This document shows positions 1-9,726 of a stretch of 64,000 bases of DNA, piece by piece (within the stretch, counting starts at the first letter, position 1; every line of letters starts with the position of its first letter). The DNA lies in the NCBI GenBank assembly GCA_032358255.1, contig JAULBX010019522.1, forward strand, positions 1 through 64,000, in the 5' to 3' direction. Origin of the DNA: Heterotrichella gracilis. Taxonomy: Eukaryota > Sar > Xanthophyceae > Tribonematales > Xanthonemataceae. Under the pieces are notes generated by a model. That model ran no database searches. It saw only the letters and a list, made by a program, of their open reading frames with translations, and had not been told where the DNA came from. The translations under genes were made by a program, and so were the position numbers.

Positions 1-77
1 CCAGCTGTCAGCCCCATATAAAAGGGTTGTCAGCACCACTGCACTAAAAACCCGGCATTTTGTGCGCAGACTAATTC

Positions 78-329
78 TTTTATTGTTTAGTATAAACCCA
101 TTACTCTGATGGTCTTACTACATCACACTTAATAATCAAAGCATTACTGTTCTGACGATCATGTTTGATCACCTATGGCCAGGAGGTGCAGCGAGCCATT
201 CCTAATCTTTGAATTACGTTTAATTTTTTTATAAATCGTTACTCTGGCGGTCATTAGTACATAATGTGATTAAAACATCAACCTTTTGACGGTCATGTTA
301 TCACTTGTGGCCAGGAGGTCCAGCGAGCC
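78..329. repeat. Diverged tandem duplication around the first visible oxygenase exon
   Basis: Segments 78-199 and 225-329 are two diverged copies of about 110-120 bases. Both have a TTACTCTG-GGTC block, a GATCATG/GGTCATG block, and end with GGCCAGGAGGT-CAGCGAGCC. The second copy leads into the reading frame EVQRAAPL at 315; the first decays after EVQRA. The acceptor and exon start were therefore duplicated. Confidence 0.75.
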
Positions 330-2603
330 GCGCCACTGACAGCCGCCTTTGGGCGCAGCAAAACCCTAAGGGTGTTGCTCAGCCTCTTCCTGCCCTCCCT
401 GCGCCTGGACAGCCAGGCAATCAAGCTGCAGTACAACGCAGGTGTGCGCAGGAATTGTCTTAAAACCCTAAACCCTAATGGTGCTGGTGAAAACCCTAGA
501 GATTGCGGGTGCGTGCGCGGGAACAGTTCCTAAAGCCTACTGGTGCTGGTGAAACCCCTAACTTCTCAACCATAGAAACTGCGGCCGCACAATCGTCAGT
601 TGGTCAAGCTGCGGCACAATACAGGTGCGCTGGAATTACTCCAAGTATCTAAAGCAGTTAATAAATTAGGACACATGAGCAACTATGTGGTGAAGCTGCA
701 CTACAGTAGTTGTGTGCCCAAGGAATGCACTAACACTGGCAGTGGAACCCTACAGTCGAAACCCTGACCCCTGCGGCAGGATATTGAGTGTGTCGAACGT
801 TCGCTATAGTTTGCCGTAACCCTCAAACAAAGTAAGAAGCTTGTAAAATGCATAGACCTGTAAACCAGAAATGGAAAATGGACAGGAACGTGTGATTGGA
901 AGTGAAAATGAAACTTGTGTTTTTCCCAACTTGCCCAGGTGGCGGCGGCTGCTTTCCCCTGCACTGGGATAGCGGCGCTGACGTGGATGGCCGGCGGGTG
1001 AGTGCAATCCTGTACCTCAACCCTGGGTGGAGGGAGGAGCACGGTGGGGAGCTGCGCTTGCTTCCCTTCCCCCACCCCCCGGTCGACGTGGCCCCCCTGC
1101 ATGACCGGATGGTGCTGTTTTCCACCACGCAGATGCTGCACAGGTGGGGCAGGAGGCTTTGGGGTTTAGACAAGGGTGTTAGGGTTTGGGGTTTAGAGTT
1201 TTCGACCCCACAGATGCTGCATCATCAGGTGGGTGGGGTTGATTGGGGTAGGGGGTTAGGGGGGAGTATGGGCTGGCACACTGATTATCAACATAATCAA
1301 TGTGATCATGCAAAAGATGTGTTCAAGCAAAGGATTAAAATGCGTTATGATCATTCCCTTTTGGACCATGGTTATGGAGTGCAACGGTCATCCTTGAATT
1401 GCAATAACTTACCGCGGTGATCGCAGCAACAGGATTGCCTGTCAGCAGTCATGCGCTGGACCCTAGCACGTGGTGTTTCAGGGGTTGGGGCAAAGGGTCT
1501 GTACCAAATGGCAATTAACCAGTCAGCTGCGTGGCGTTCAAGCTAAACCCCCCACCCCCTCCCTACGGCAGGGTCCTCCCTCCCATGCCCCCCGCTACTG
1601 CTTCACCACCTGGCTGTTTAGGGTTTAGGGTTTAAGGTATAGGGTTCATGCCAAATGCCCCAGTACCCCCTCCCACAGGGTCCTCCCCTCCCACGCCCCT
1701 CGCTACTGCTTCACCACCTGGCTGTCCCTCCCCCCCCACATGGCGGCCACCCCACCCCCCACCGCAGCCACCAGGGCAGCAGCCAGTGCCAGGCTCAAGG
1801 AGCAGCTGGATGCGGCAGGTGGGGGGTGGAGGGTGGTGTTTCTTTTTGCACTGTGTAGTGCTGGGTTTTCAGATTGCGCATAGTATAGGCAGGGGTGGTA
1901 GTCTGGCTACATCGCTGGAACGCATATAAGTTGATTATGGGGTTAACGGGTTGCGCATGGCTGTCGTTTGTAGGCTTATTGTTGTGCAACGACAGGGATC
2001 GCAATGGAAGTCGTGTGAACCTTTTTAGATGTTTCCAGATGTTTCATGTGTGGTTTCCAATTCCCTTTGTGTCGCCCTAGATACTAAACCCTTCATACTG
2101 TGGCGCAGGCTCTGATGACATGGCTGCCCTGCGTGTGCTGCTACAACCTGAGGTGAGCCATCGACAAACCTAAACCCTAAACCCTAAACCTTAATTAGGG
2201 TTTGAACCATTTTGCACAGGCTCTGATGACATGGCAGGCCTAGGGGCTGTGCGTGAGGTGAAACAGTGTCTTGTAGATCGAACCTTAAACCTTCAACCGA
2301 TTGTGGTGCCAATCTGTGCTGCCTACATCCTCAGGGTGCACCACATTTACATCCCATCATTTAATTATTTAATGTTCACAATCGCAGGTGCGCCATTTTG
2401 TGACCAAGCTGTTCTACGCTCAGGAGTGGGCTCAGTCTATTAGCGAGAGCCACCCCGCCAGCCCCCAGCTGGACGCGCTGTTGGACCAGTTCTGGCGGGA
2501 GCAGGCAGTGATGGACAGGGTCTTCGGAGGGTTTCTGCCGCTGCTGCGCCGGGTGGCGGGGGATGACGCGCTGCTGCAGCGGCTGAGGCTACAGTGGTTC
2601 TGA
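315..2603 (+). CDS. 2-oxoglutarate/Fe(II)-dependent prolyl-hydroxylase-like oxygenase, 5' end missing
   Basis: Exons read as 315-441, 939-1143, 1679-1818, 2109-2152 and 2388-2603. The phases join without conflict to give about 243 residues and a stop at 2603. Known of the family: EGLN/PHD-like enzymes hydroxylate proline using 2-oxoglutarate, O2 and Fe(II). Seen: the iron-binding HxD is in GGGCFPLHWDSG, followed by RRVSAILYLNPGW and a GGELRL strand. The distal His lies in MLHRVLPS, and the 2-oxoglutarate-binding Arg in RYCFTTWLS. The HRV codon set is restored across the 1143/1679 junction. The C-terminal part after residue 125 is helical and I do not recognise it. No start Met was found before EVQRAAPL, so upstream exons probably lie outside or near the window edge. 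Copies of three exon edges sit in its introns and 3' flank. The family call is firm; the substrate is unknown. Confidence 0.85.
1569..1620 (+). repeat. Decayed copy of oxygenase exon 3 start
   Basis: The bases from the acceptor cag to CACCTGGCTGT repeat those at 1676-1726, with small differences that shift the frame. Telomere-like TTTAGGG units lie between the two copies (about 1618-1640). The downstream copy is the one whose frame fits the protein. Confidence 0.8.
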
Positions 2604-2649
2604 AATGGGCTGGAGAAATGTCACAGCGGGTGGTTTACACAGATTATCG

Positions 2650-2990
2650 CAGGGAGCCAGCCCACAGCCAGACGTCCCATTGGCCACGTGGGCCAGGCAG
2701 GAGCAGGCGGTGGTGGAGAGGGTTTCTGGAGGGTTCTTGCCGCTCAGCCGCAGTGCGGGGGTGGAGGCGGATGAAGCGCTGTTTTAGAGTTTAGGGTTTA
2801 GGGACTCGGTGTGAGAGGGATTTTTTCTGCCAGAATGGATCATCGTATAATAATCACCCAGTGGAGCAGGTGATGCTGGGAAGGGGTGTTTTTTACGGTT
2901 TTCGCCACTGATGCGGCACTCCCGGGGAGGAGAACACAGGCCTGCTGCAGCGGCTCGAGTCTACAGTGGCTCTTAAGGCCGGAAATGAGT
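2650..2990 (+). repeat. Two decayed copies of the oxygenase last exon, then unannotated sequence
   Basis: 2695-2786 encodes EQAVVERVSGGFLPL, a copy of EQAVMDRVFGGFLPL from exon 5, and ends in a stop. 2937-2990 repeats the exon's end (CTGCTGCAGCGGCT and CTACAGTGG). TTTAGGG units lie between them at about 2788-2800. From 2990 to 3750 I see AT-rich sequence with a short direct repeat (TGGGACTnTCC-GCGTGGTAA near 3035 and 3075) and no gene. Confidence 0.75.
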
Positions 2991-3585
2991 ATTGAAATCA
3001 AAGCATATGCAGTCGGACTCCATTAATGGAAATTGCTGGGACTCTCCCGCGTGGTAAATTAACTGCAAATTTGTGGGACTTTCCTGCGTGGTAATCTATG
3101 ATGCATGCGACCATAAACCTTGCATTCCTCCACGATTGTAAGTAACATTGTGGATTTTGCGCAAAACATTATGCGCATGACACATTATGACTTCTGAAGT
3201 GGTCTGAATTATGTGACCGATTACATAAATCCACTCCGTCTGAATCCAGAAGCCAATTGTCCTATTACAAGATTTTGGTAAATATAGTCACGCAGGTAGA
3301 AAGATTCATCTCAAAAAAATATTCATGTGAAAGACCATCACAAAGTTTGTGACACAAACTTTGCAGGCGGAGGCGGGGCGACTGGCTCGCATTAGGGCAC
3401 CACATAATTAAAAGAATTTAATATAGTAGATTCAATCATCGATAATTTGATTTATAGACGAAGCAGCAAGAAGTGACTCCGGCTGGTCCCCAAAAATCCT
3501 GAAAATTTCGGCCCAGCTTTCAACGTGCACTATTAGTAAGCTTGAAGCTTCGATTGTGGTTGTCTTATGTTAATAATACATAATA

Positions 3586-3590
3586 TTACA
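3586..3590 (-). promoter_or_regulatory. Possible TGTAA poly(A) signal of the SGNH gene
   Basis: TGTAA on the minus strand about 170 bases after the stop at 3757. This pentamer is the usual chlorophyte polyadenylation signal. A motif this short is weak evidence alone. Confidence 0.4.
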
Positions 3591-3756
3591 GTGAATAGAA
3601 ACAATACACCCTGCTTGTCTACTTTAGGATCTAGTACCAAGTACTTCTCTGCTTACATGGGATTTTCTACGGTGGAAACTCTCTAATATTGTACGCGACT
3701 AATATAGAAATTAGTTATAGAATGCGGTACACATGACGTCCTCCTGCTGAAGTACT

Positions 3757-6700
3757 TCAGCAGGATGAAATGCCCAGCAGTTTAAACTTGGGAAAAACTT
3801 GCGCAGGGTCGAGCAAGAAAACAACAGAGTAATTCCCGCTCGTCACCGAGGGCGGCAGCGTCCTGCCCTTGTGGTTCTCACAGGGCCCAGCTGCCTTGCT
3901 GCACGCGTGCTTAAAGATGGCTGTGTATGGGACAGAGTATTGCTGGAACGTCTTCCAGTTTTTGGCCCAATGCCCACCCGGCAAGCCGTCCAATGCATAC
4001 GCATGCGTGCCCAGTGCATTTCCTTTCTTGGCACCAAGGCTGGAGGGAGTCAGTAGCATGGTCACGTGCCCGATGTTGGTGTACGTCTGGAGGAAGGTGA
4101 CCTCCAATTGCGGCTTGTGACTGAACCGCACGTTGAACCCTATGGCTTCCAACAGGGTGCCGTTCTGCCTGTCCCAGTCCGGCCGCCCGATCCAGCCTGG
4201 CTTGCCCGCCACGTCTTCGCCGAAGCGCCACCCCCCCGTCACAAGGTGTGGCAAGAACCCCTCGACGCCCTCTGAAGCAGCCATGTTGGTTGAATGAGGG
4301 CCTGCGCAGCCAAAACTTTAAATGAACAACCAGGCATCTAGAGAAATTAACAAAGGAATAGTTTTTTTTGTTTAAAGAAGAAACCATGTGCAGCAAGATT
4401 AGAAGATACGACTGTTGACGGAATAAATTACAATAATTGGATATGCTCCTCACTTTTCCGGTTGGCTCCCTGAATGTGACTGTCAAATAATCTTGTAAAT
4501 TTTAAATACAGCTTAGTATAAGATTATCTGTTATTCAATACCCCAACATTATAATAATCATTTGTCTATTTTACCACTACCTGAGCGTTCGCTGCAGTAC
4601 GCCCCCAGGGTCATGTTAGGGTGGAAGGGCCGGGTAACCGGCGCACAGGATGGGTTCTCCATCGCTGCTGTCGCATTGGTCCCGTTGCCCACCATTGCGC
4701 CGATGGCATGGGCGACAACCTCAGCCATAAGACCATGCGCGATCGCATCTGCAAAACCACAAATTAGGGTTTAGGGTCTAGGGTTTGGGAACCACTTCAG
4801 GCATGAGGCTCTGCGCAATTGCATCTGCATACAATGCAAAACATTACACCACATAATACAGTCATTACTGTGCCGTACCTGGGTGGGTCTTGCCATTCCA
4901 AAAGCACGGGAGCAGCGGGCTGGGCCTCTCCAGGCTAGGCCAAACAGCATCGCGGTAGCTTGCCACAGCAATGTTATAGTGCTTGAGAACGGGTGCATCC
5001 ACATCACCAACCCCCCAAAACCGGTTGCACCACGTGTACCTCCTGGGTGTTTCAGCCTGGGTGTAGTTGACCCACATCTCGCCCTGCAGGTGAATGAGTT
5101 TTAGTAAATAATAATTACAACAATAAATGGTAATGAAATTCCTATCATTTCCTATTTCCTCCTTCCTATTTCAGCCTGGGTGTAGATGACCCACATCTCG
5201 CCCTGCAGGCAAAGGGAATATACGTGTAGCGAGGATGGCCCCCACCAGGTAAACTTGTAGTGGTTCTGAGTGTGAAGTTCAAGGGAAGGGCAGGGTTGGC
5301 AACCCTGGTATGCAATAGCAGCGTTGCATTCCGAGGGACCTTATTGTAAGAGGACTTTTTGGGGCTGGCACCTGGCAGCCTAATGTGTTGGACAGGAGTG
5401 CCTGGCGTTTGGCTATTTTCAGTGGATGCATCCCTTTGGGGCCAAGCATGTAATGTAATGTAATGAGTGTGCGCTTTGTTGATGTTTCTAGGCATGCAAT
5501 GCATGGTCCCAGGGGTGTTAATATATAAACCAGGAATTCCTGGTTTATATATTAACACCCCTGATGGTACGGCGCGGGGATGGGGGTCCGGCACCGGGGA
5601 TTTGATGTTCACCAGGTTTGCAGGGAGTAGGGTGTGTAATCGCAAGGGTGCACGGTGAAGGGTTTAGGGTTGCAGGTTTGCAGGTTTAGGGTGTCATTTA
5701 CCTGCTCCGAGTGTGGGCAGGACTTGTCGCAGGTGTGCACGATGGTACCGTCTGCACCGAGGTCTTCAAACAGGCAAGTCATGAAGCTTTCCAGCATCAG
5801 GATGGCTGGCGCAAAGCCCTGGCGAGCGCCTGCCTTGATGATTTCTTGAATGATGTAATCCAGGTCCCACATCTGAGGTGGCGGGGAGAAATAAAATGCA
5901 CCGAACATAAGGAAACAATAGAAGTTGAGAAATGTAATCCATGTTCTACATCTGAGGTGGTGGGGAGAACTGAGCTTCAACAAATATGATATAAGCCATA
6001 AAAGCTAAATGTAATCCAGGGGGAAACTCAGCGTCAACATATATAATATGAGTAATAAAATTTATATGTTATCAAGGTCCCACATCTGAGGTGGTGGGGA
6101 GAACTCAGATGGCGACGAGTACTTTAAAGATAATAAAAGGTGAAAAATATAATCCAGACCCCATATTTGAAGAGGGGGCAGATTTCAGTGGCAATCAGTT
6201 GTCAACATACACATGTTCATGCTGGGCATTGTGGCGGGGTGATCCGGATCCAAATTATCCAGTTCAAGCCTGTGTAGATTGCGCCTGTGGTTGTGCTTGC
6301 CCATGAGTATACAGCTCGCATCTCCTTATCCTTCCAATTCCCGCTACACCCTACACCCTACACCCTACACCCTACAACCGCAACCCTTTTCCGCCACACC
6401 CTACACCCGCAAACCTACACCCTACACCCTTTTCCGCCACACCCTACACCCGCAAACCTATTCCGCCACATCCTACACCCTGCACCCATCCCGCACCTGC
6501 TTCTTCGCGTCATCGTACCACATATTATTCACGGTGGAATCGATGACCAAAACATCTGCCTCCATTTGGTGCCAAAACCCCGACCTCGCCCAATGTTGAT
6601 ACCCCCACGCGGGGTGCCCCTTGTTCACGACTGTGATGTTTGCCCTAGGGTAACTCTTCAGCAGCAAACCCTTCAGCCGAGCTGGCCAGGAGCAGTTGGT

Positions 6701-8530
6701 GTCGGTTCCGAGGTGGGTGTCGTCGCACCCGTGCCCAAATGTGACTGAGCCACCTATGGCCACGATGGCGATCGGCTCTGATGCCCTGTTGCATCGCGAC
6801 CAAAGCTTGGATCGGTGTCAGGTATCCCATACACAGTGGCATGCGATGTCTGGTATGGGTTGAGAAGGGTTTGCATAGAGACCTTTGTTTGATGCCTTGT
6901 CTGCCCCGAGGTAGGTGTCATCACACCCATGAACATACGTGACTGAGCCACCTGTGGCCACGATGGTCGGCTCTGACGCCCTGTTGCATTGTGATCAAGG
7001 GTTGATTTATTTGGAGCAGCTGATGCGGATCGGCCCTGACGCCCTGTTGCACCTTGAGCACATGTTGGATCGTGATCAACAAGTTGGGATCAATGGTATG
7101 GATCGGCTCTGGCACCCTGTTGCATCGCGATCAATGGTTGGATCACTTATGTGGATTGGCTCTGACGCCCTACTGCATGGTGATCCAAGGTTGGATCAAT
7201 TACGCGGACTGGATTTGATGCCCCTGTTGCATGGCGATGAAAGGTTGGATCGATGCCAGGTATCCCTTACAAAATGGCGTGACAACATCTGCACATTAAA
7301 TGGTATAGTTTGAGAAGGATTTGAAATGAGGCCTTTACTTGAAGCGGTTAGTTACATGCCTGCAAGGGCCTGGTCGCCTGGTGTGGAGGCCATAGCTTTT
7401 TAGGGTTTAGGGTTTAGTCTAGGGTCATTAGGGTCCCTTTACCTGGAGCCATTGGCCACACGCCTCCAAGCATGGGTCGCCTGGTGTGGGCGACATAGCT
7501 TTTATAGTGTAGGGTTCAACACTGAGTCTAGGGTCATTAGGCTCCCTTTACCTGAAGCGGTGGGACACACGCCTCCAAGCGCATGGGTCGCTTGGTGTAA
7601 GGAATTAGCTTTCTAGGGTTTAGGGTGAAACATGTAGAGTCTAGGGTCGTTAAAGTCCCTTTACCTGAAGCGGTCGGACACCCGATTCCAAGCGCATGGG
7701 TCGCCCGGTCTGAAGGACCTTGATAGGTCCTGTTGACCCAAGGGGCTGCCACCCTCGAATGCCTTTGAGCACCACTCGCAGGTTTGGTGATCGGTGCCGC
7801 CTGCAGAGAGGTTGGACCCACAGTTCAGGGGGCAGGGTTTAGGGTATAGATGATTTAGGGTGTAGAGTGTACCCTTGAGGAGGAATGGCAGGGATAGGGT
7901 GGAAGGTGCAGGCTTAATAGGGTGTAGAAGTAAGGTGTGATGAAAAACCTGTAAGAATCCGCAGAGAGCTGGGCGCCACACTTTAGGGTTTAAAGTGTAG
8001 GGTGCAGATTGTAGGAATAGGGTGTAAGGCAAAAACCTGTAAAACCGTGCAGAGAGCTGGGCGCCACACTTCATATTGAAGTGTAGGGTGTGGGGTGTCA
8101 CCTTCGTAGAGCTTGGAACTGTTTGGGGTTTGGGGCGCAGGGTTTAGAGTGCAGGGTGTCACCTCGGTAGCGCTGGGAACTGTTTGGGGTTTAGCGCAGG
8201 TTTAGGGTTTAGGGCGCAGGGTTTAGGGAGCAGGATGCACCTCCGTAGAGCTTGGAACCGCATGTGGGGTTGTAGGCTCCATTGCCTCCTGGCTCCACTA
8301 GCTCTACTAGATGCACCCATATATGCAGCCCTATGAGTGTCCAAACAGGTAGCTGACAAGTTCCTCCATATCTGCCATACTTCTGCCGTGCTTGCGCCAG
8401 CAAGGCATGCTTTCCCACCATCACGCCGCGCCAACTTTTGCTTGCCACATTTGCCGCACTGAAGTATAGTAGGTCTACGTAGATATACTTACTCCCAGAG
8501 ACTGGGGTTGAAGCACCTTGTCAGGAACGC
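3757..8530 (-). CDS. SGNH/GDSL-type hydrolase with C-terminal beta-type domain
   Basis: Minus-strand exons 8493-8530, 8241-8458, 7665-7800, 6497-6785, 5702-5872, 4879-5083, 4581-4748 and 3757-4271 join in phase to 579 residues without the still missing first exon. Seen: block I is AIGGSVTFGHGC, with the nucleophile Ser in a GGS context. VVNKGHPAWG supplies the Gly block, DVLVIDSTVNNMW the Asn block, and KTHPDAIAHGLMAEVV the terminal His block. The last exon (about 172 residues) reads as a beta-rich accessory domain starting PHLVTGGWRFGED. Known: SGNH enzymes are serine esterases or lipases, often secreted and acting on acylated sugars. A possible first exon starts at ATG 8838 (MPRVWTGLRR, donor GGTAAGA), but its phase does not fit the next exon. 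The introns are full of duplicated exon edges. The family is likely; the substrate is unknown. Confidence 0.78.
4455..4500 (+). repeat. Dispersed repeat end, inverted copy at 63226-63270
   Basis: GGTTGGCTCCCTGAATGTGA followed by CTGTCAAATAA and TCTTGTAAAT occurs here and, reverse-complemented, near 63226-63270. The match is almost continuous over about 45 bases. It lies in the intron between the last two SGNH exons. It is probably the end of an interspersed element; I do not recognise the family. Confidence 0.7.
5171..5212. repeat. Copy of an SGNH exon start
   Basis: The 42 bases repeat 5053-5090, that is the acceptor and first codons (GEMW) of exon 4879-5083. One base differs in TGTAG-TGACCCACATCTC. 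This copy is upstream in gene sense and keeps an AG. Confidence 0.8.
5511..5562. repeat. Perfect 52-bp palindrome in an intron
   Basis: Two 26-base arms meet at GGAATTCC with no spacer. The arm starts AGGGGTGTTAATATATAAAC. A near copy of one arm occurs singly at about 27316-27341 (CCTGGTTTATGCATTAACAC). Confidence 0.9.
5858..6205. repeat. About five tandem copies (near 77 bp) of an SGNH exon acceptor edge
   Basis: Units start near 5858, 5937, 6014, 6071 and 6152. Most hold ATCCAGGTCCCACATCTGAG or a decayed form, followed by GGTGG-GGGGAGAA and an A/T-rich spacer. The first unit is the real acceptor and first codons (MWDLD) of exon 5702-5872. The others lie upstream in gene sense. Confidence 0.8.
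6335..6490. repeat. CCCTACA telomere-variant tract nested in a larger tandem repeat
   Basis: Runs of CCCTACA lie inside three copies of a unit of about 40 bases containing TTCCGCCACACCCTACACCC. The tract ends just before the donor of SGNH exon 6497-6785. Confidence 0.85.
6774..7276. repeat. About seven diverged copies of the SGNH catalytic exon start
   Basis: The motif GGCTCTGA-GCCCTGTTGCAT recurs near 6774, 6970, 7030, 7107, 7158 and 7213, with a weaker form near 6890. The unit at 6774 is the real acceptor and first codons of exon 6497-6785. 6940-6985 repeats a longer piece reaching the GGSVT codons. A second shared block, TGTCAGGTATCCC, is near 6818, and a related TGCCAGGTATCCC near 7254. 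Confidence 0.75.
7325..7700. repeat. Four tandem copies (near 111 bp) of an SGNH exon donor edge
   Basis: Units end near 7437, 7549 and 7660. Each carries CTTTACCTGAAGCGG or a variant (the donor on the minus strand), then CAAGCGCATGGGTCGC-GGT and a TTTAGGG-containing stretch. The last is the real 3' end of exon 7665-7800. Confidence 0.85.
7945..8240. repeat. Further exon-edge copies inside the second SGNH intron
   Basis: GCAGAGAGCTGGGCGCCACA occurs twice (about 7961 and 8049), each after ACCTGTAA. TAG-GCTTGGAACTGTTTGG copies of the donor edge of exon 8241-8458 are near 8100 and 8165. TTTAGGG-like units separate them. Confidence 0.75.
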
Positions 8531-9726
8531 CTGGCCGAGGTATGGCAAGCAGTTAGTGAGGCTACATAAACCGCGGCTACATGAGTAGCAGCTACGCATA
8601 GCAGCAATATTTGGAAAGACAAGGATCTGGTGGTCGTATACGTGCGAAAGGAAATGGGAACTCAAGGGGTTGTTGGGCGGGAAGCCTAAGCAGCCAGATG
8701 GGTGTTCCTACTGGTGGGTGTACCACACCGTGTACATTCTTACCATGAAGCAACTTCTGGTCGGGGAGACTGCAAAGCGCCACGACTAGATGATAAGGAA
8801 GGGACTGCACCCGCCTAAGCCCTGTCCAGACCCTTGGCATGGGTGACAAGGGAACCTGGGGCTACACAAACCAGGAGTGTGGCCTTACAAGTGCGTATAG
8901 CTGTACAGAAAGGTACAATGGCAACTGCAAGGCCCCTGGCAAGTGCACTGGGACTTTCCAGCTCAAAGAACTGACTGGTCTACGTCTCAGACTGGTAAAC
9001 AGAACAGACCGCTTTCCTTGCCAATGCATGCATGCATATGCCACTGGGCATGGGTGGTGGTCAGGGGCACGGGAGACGGCGCAGAGCAGTTCCGTGCTCA
9101 GTGCAGGGCAGGATAGCAACGATGTATTTCACCCCAGACTGGTATAAGTCTCAGAGGCTCTTGAACTTCAAGTTGAAGGGGTTAAGGGTGTAAAACTTTT
9201 ACCCTAGGGTGAAAGTTATACCACTGCTGGAAAATGGTCATATTAGGACCCCAAGAATGGGATCACAAAGGGTCCCCCGAAAAAGAGTACCAGTCGAAAG
9301 TGTCCCATGACAGTCCCTCCCTAAAGAGAGCCACTCTTGCCATGATAGACGTGAACCCTGCACATCCTAAATGCAAATGAATTCAATGCTCGCAAGCTGC
9401 AATGCTATGCTGGAACATCCAGGGTACGCAGTACGTACAGCTGCACTGCAGCCTGGAACGTGTGGGGAGTGCCACTGGATGTGAATATATCATCATCATC
9501 GGGGCTGAATTAAATTCCAATAGGTAGACAGGCTCAGCTACAAATGATGCCGTAGCCCTTGCAAGGCATCATTACAAACGATGTTGGAAATGCCTCACTG
9601 TGTCTATGTCTTGTTCGAGGTAGACCGCAAACAGAAATCTAACCCCCAAAAATACCTTACGCCAGGCAAGAGGCTTTCGAAAAACCCTGCCATCGCCCAC
9701 CAAAACCCTAAATTGTGTTGGGGGTT
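8531..9726. other. Interval between SGNH and YJU2 genes
   Basis: The SGNH first exon and promoter should lie here, on the minus strand. The only candidate seen is ATG 8838 with a good donor near 8745. No other gene is supported. ATGCATGCATATG near 9026 is simple sequence. Confidence 0.4.
9572..9576 (-). promoter_or_regulatory. Possible TGTAA poly(A) signal of YJU2
   Basis: TGTAA on the minus strand about 150 bases past the YJU2 stop, at the usual algal spacing. Confidence 0.4.

Noticed and set aside
701-1173. Three overlapping minus-strand frames
   Set aside because: They overlap the oxygenase catalytic exon, whose plus-strand motifs are clear.
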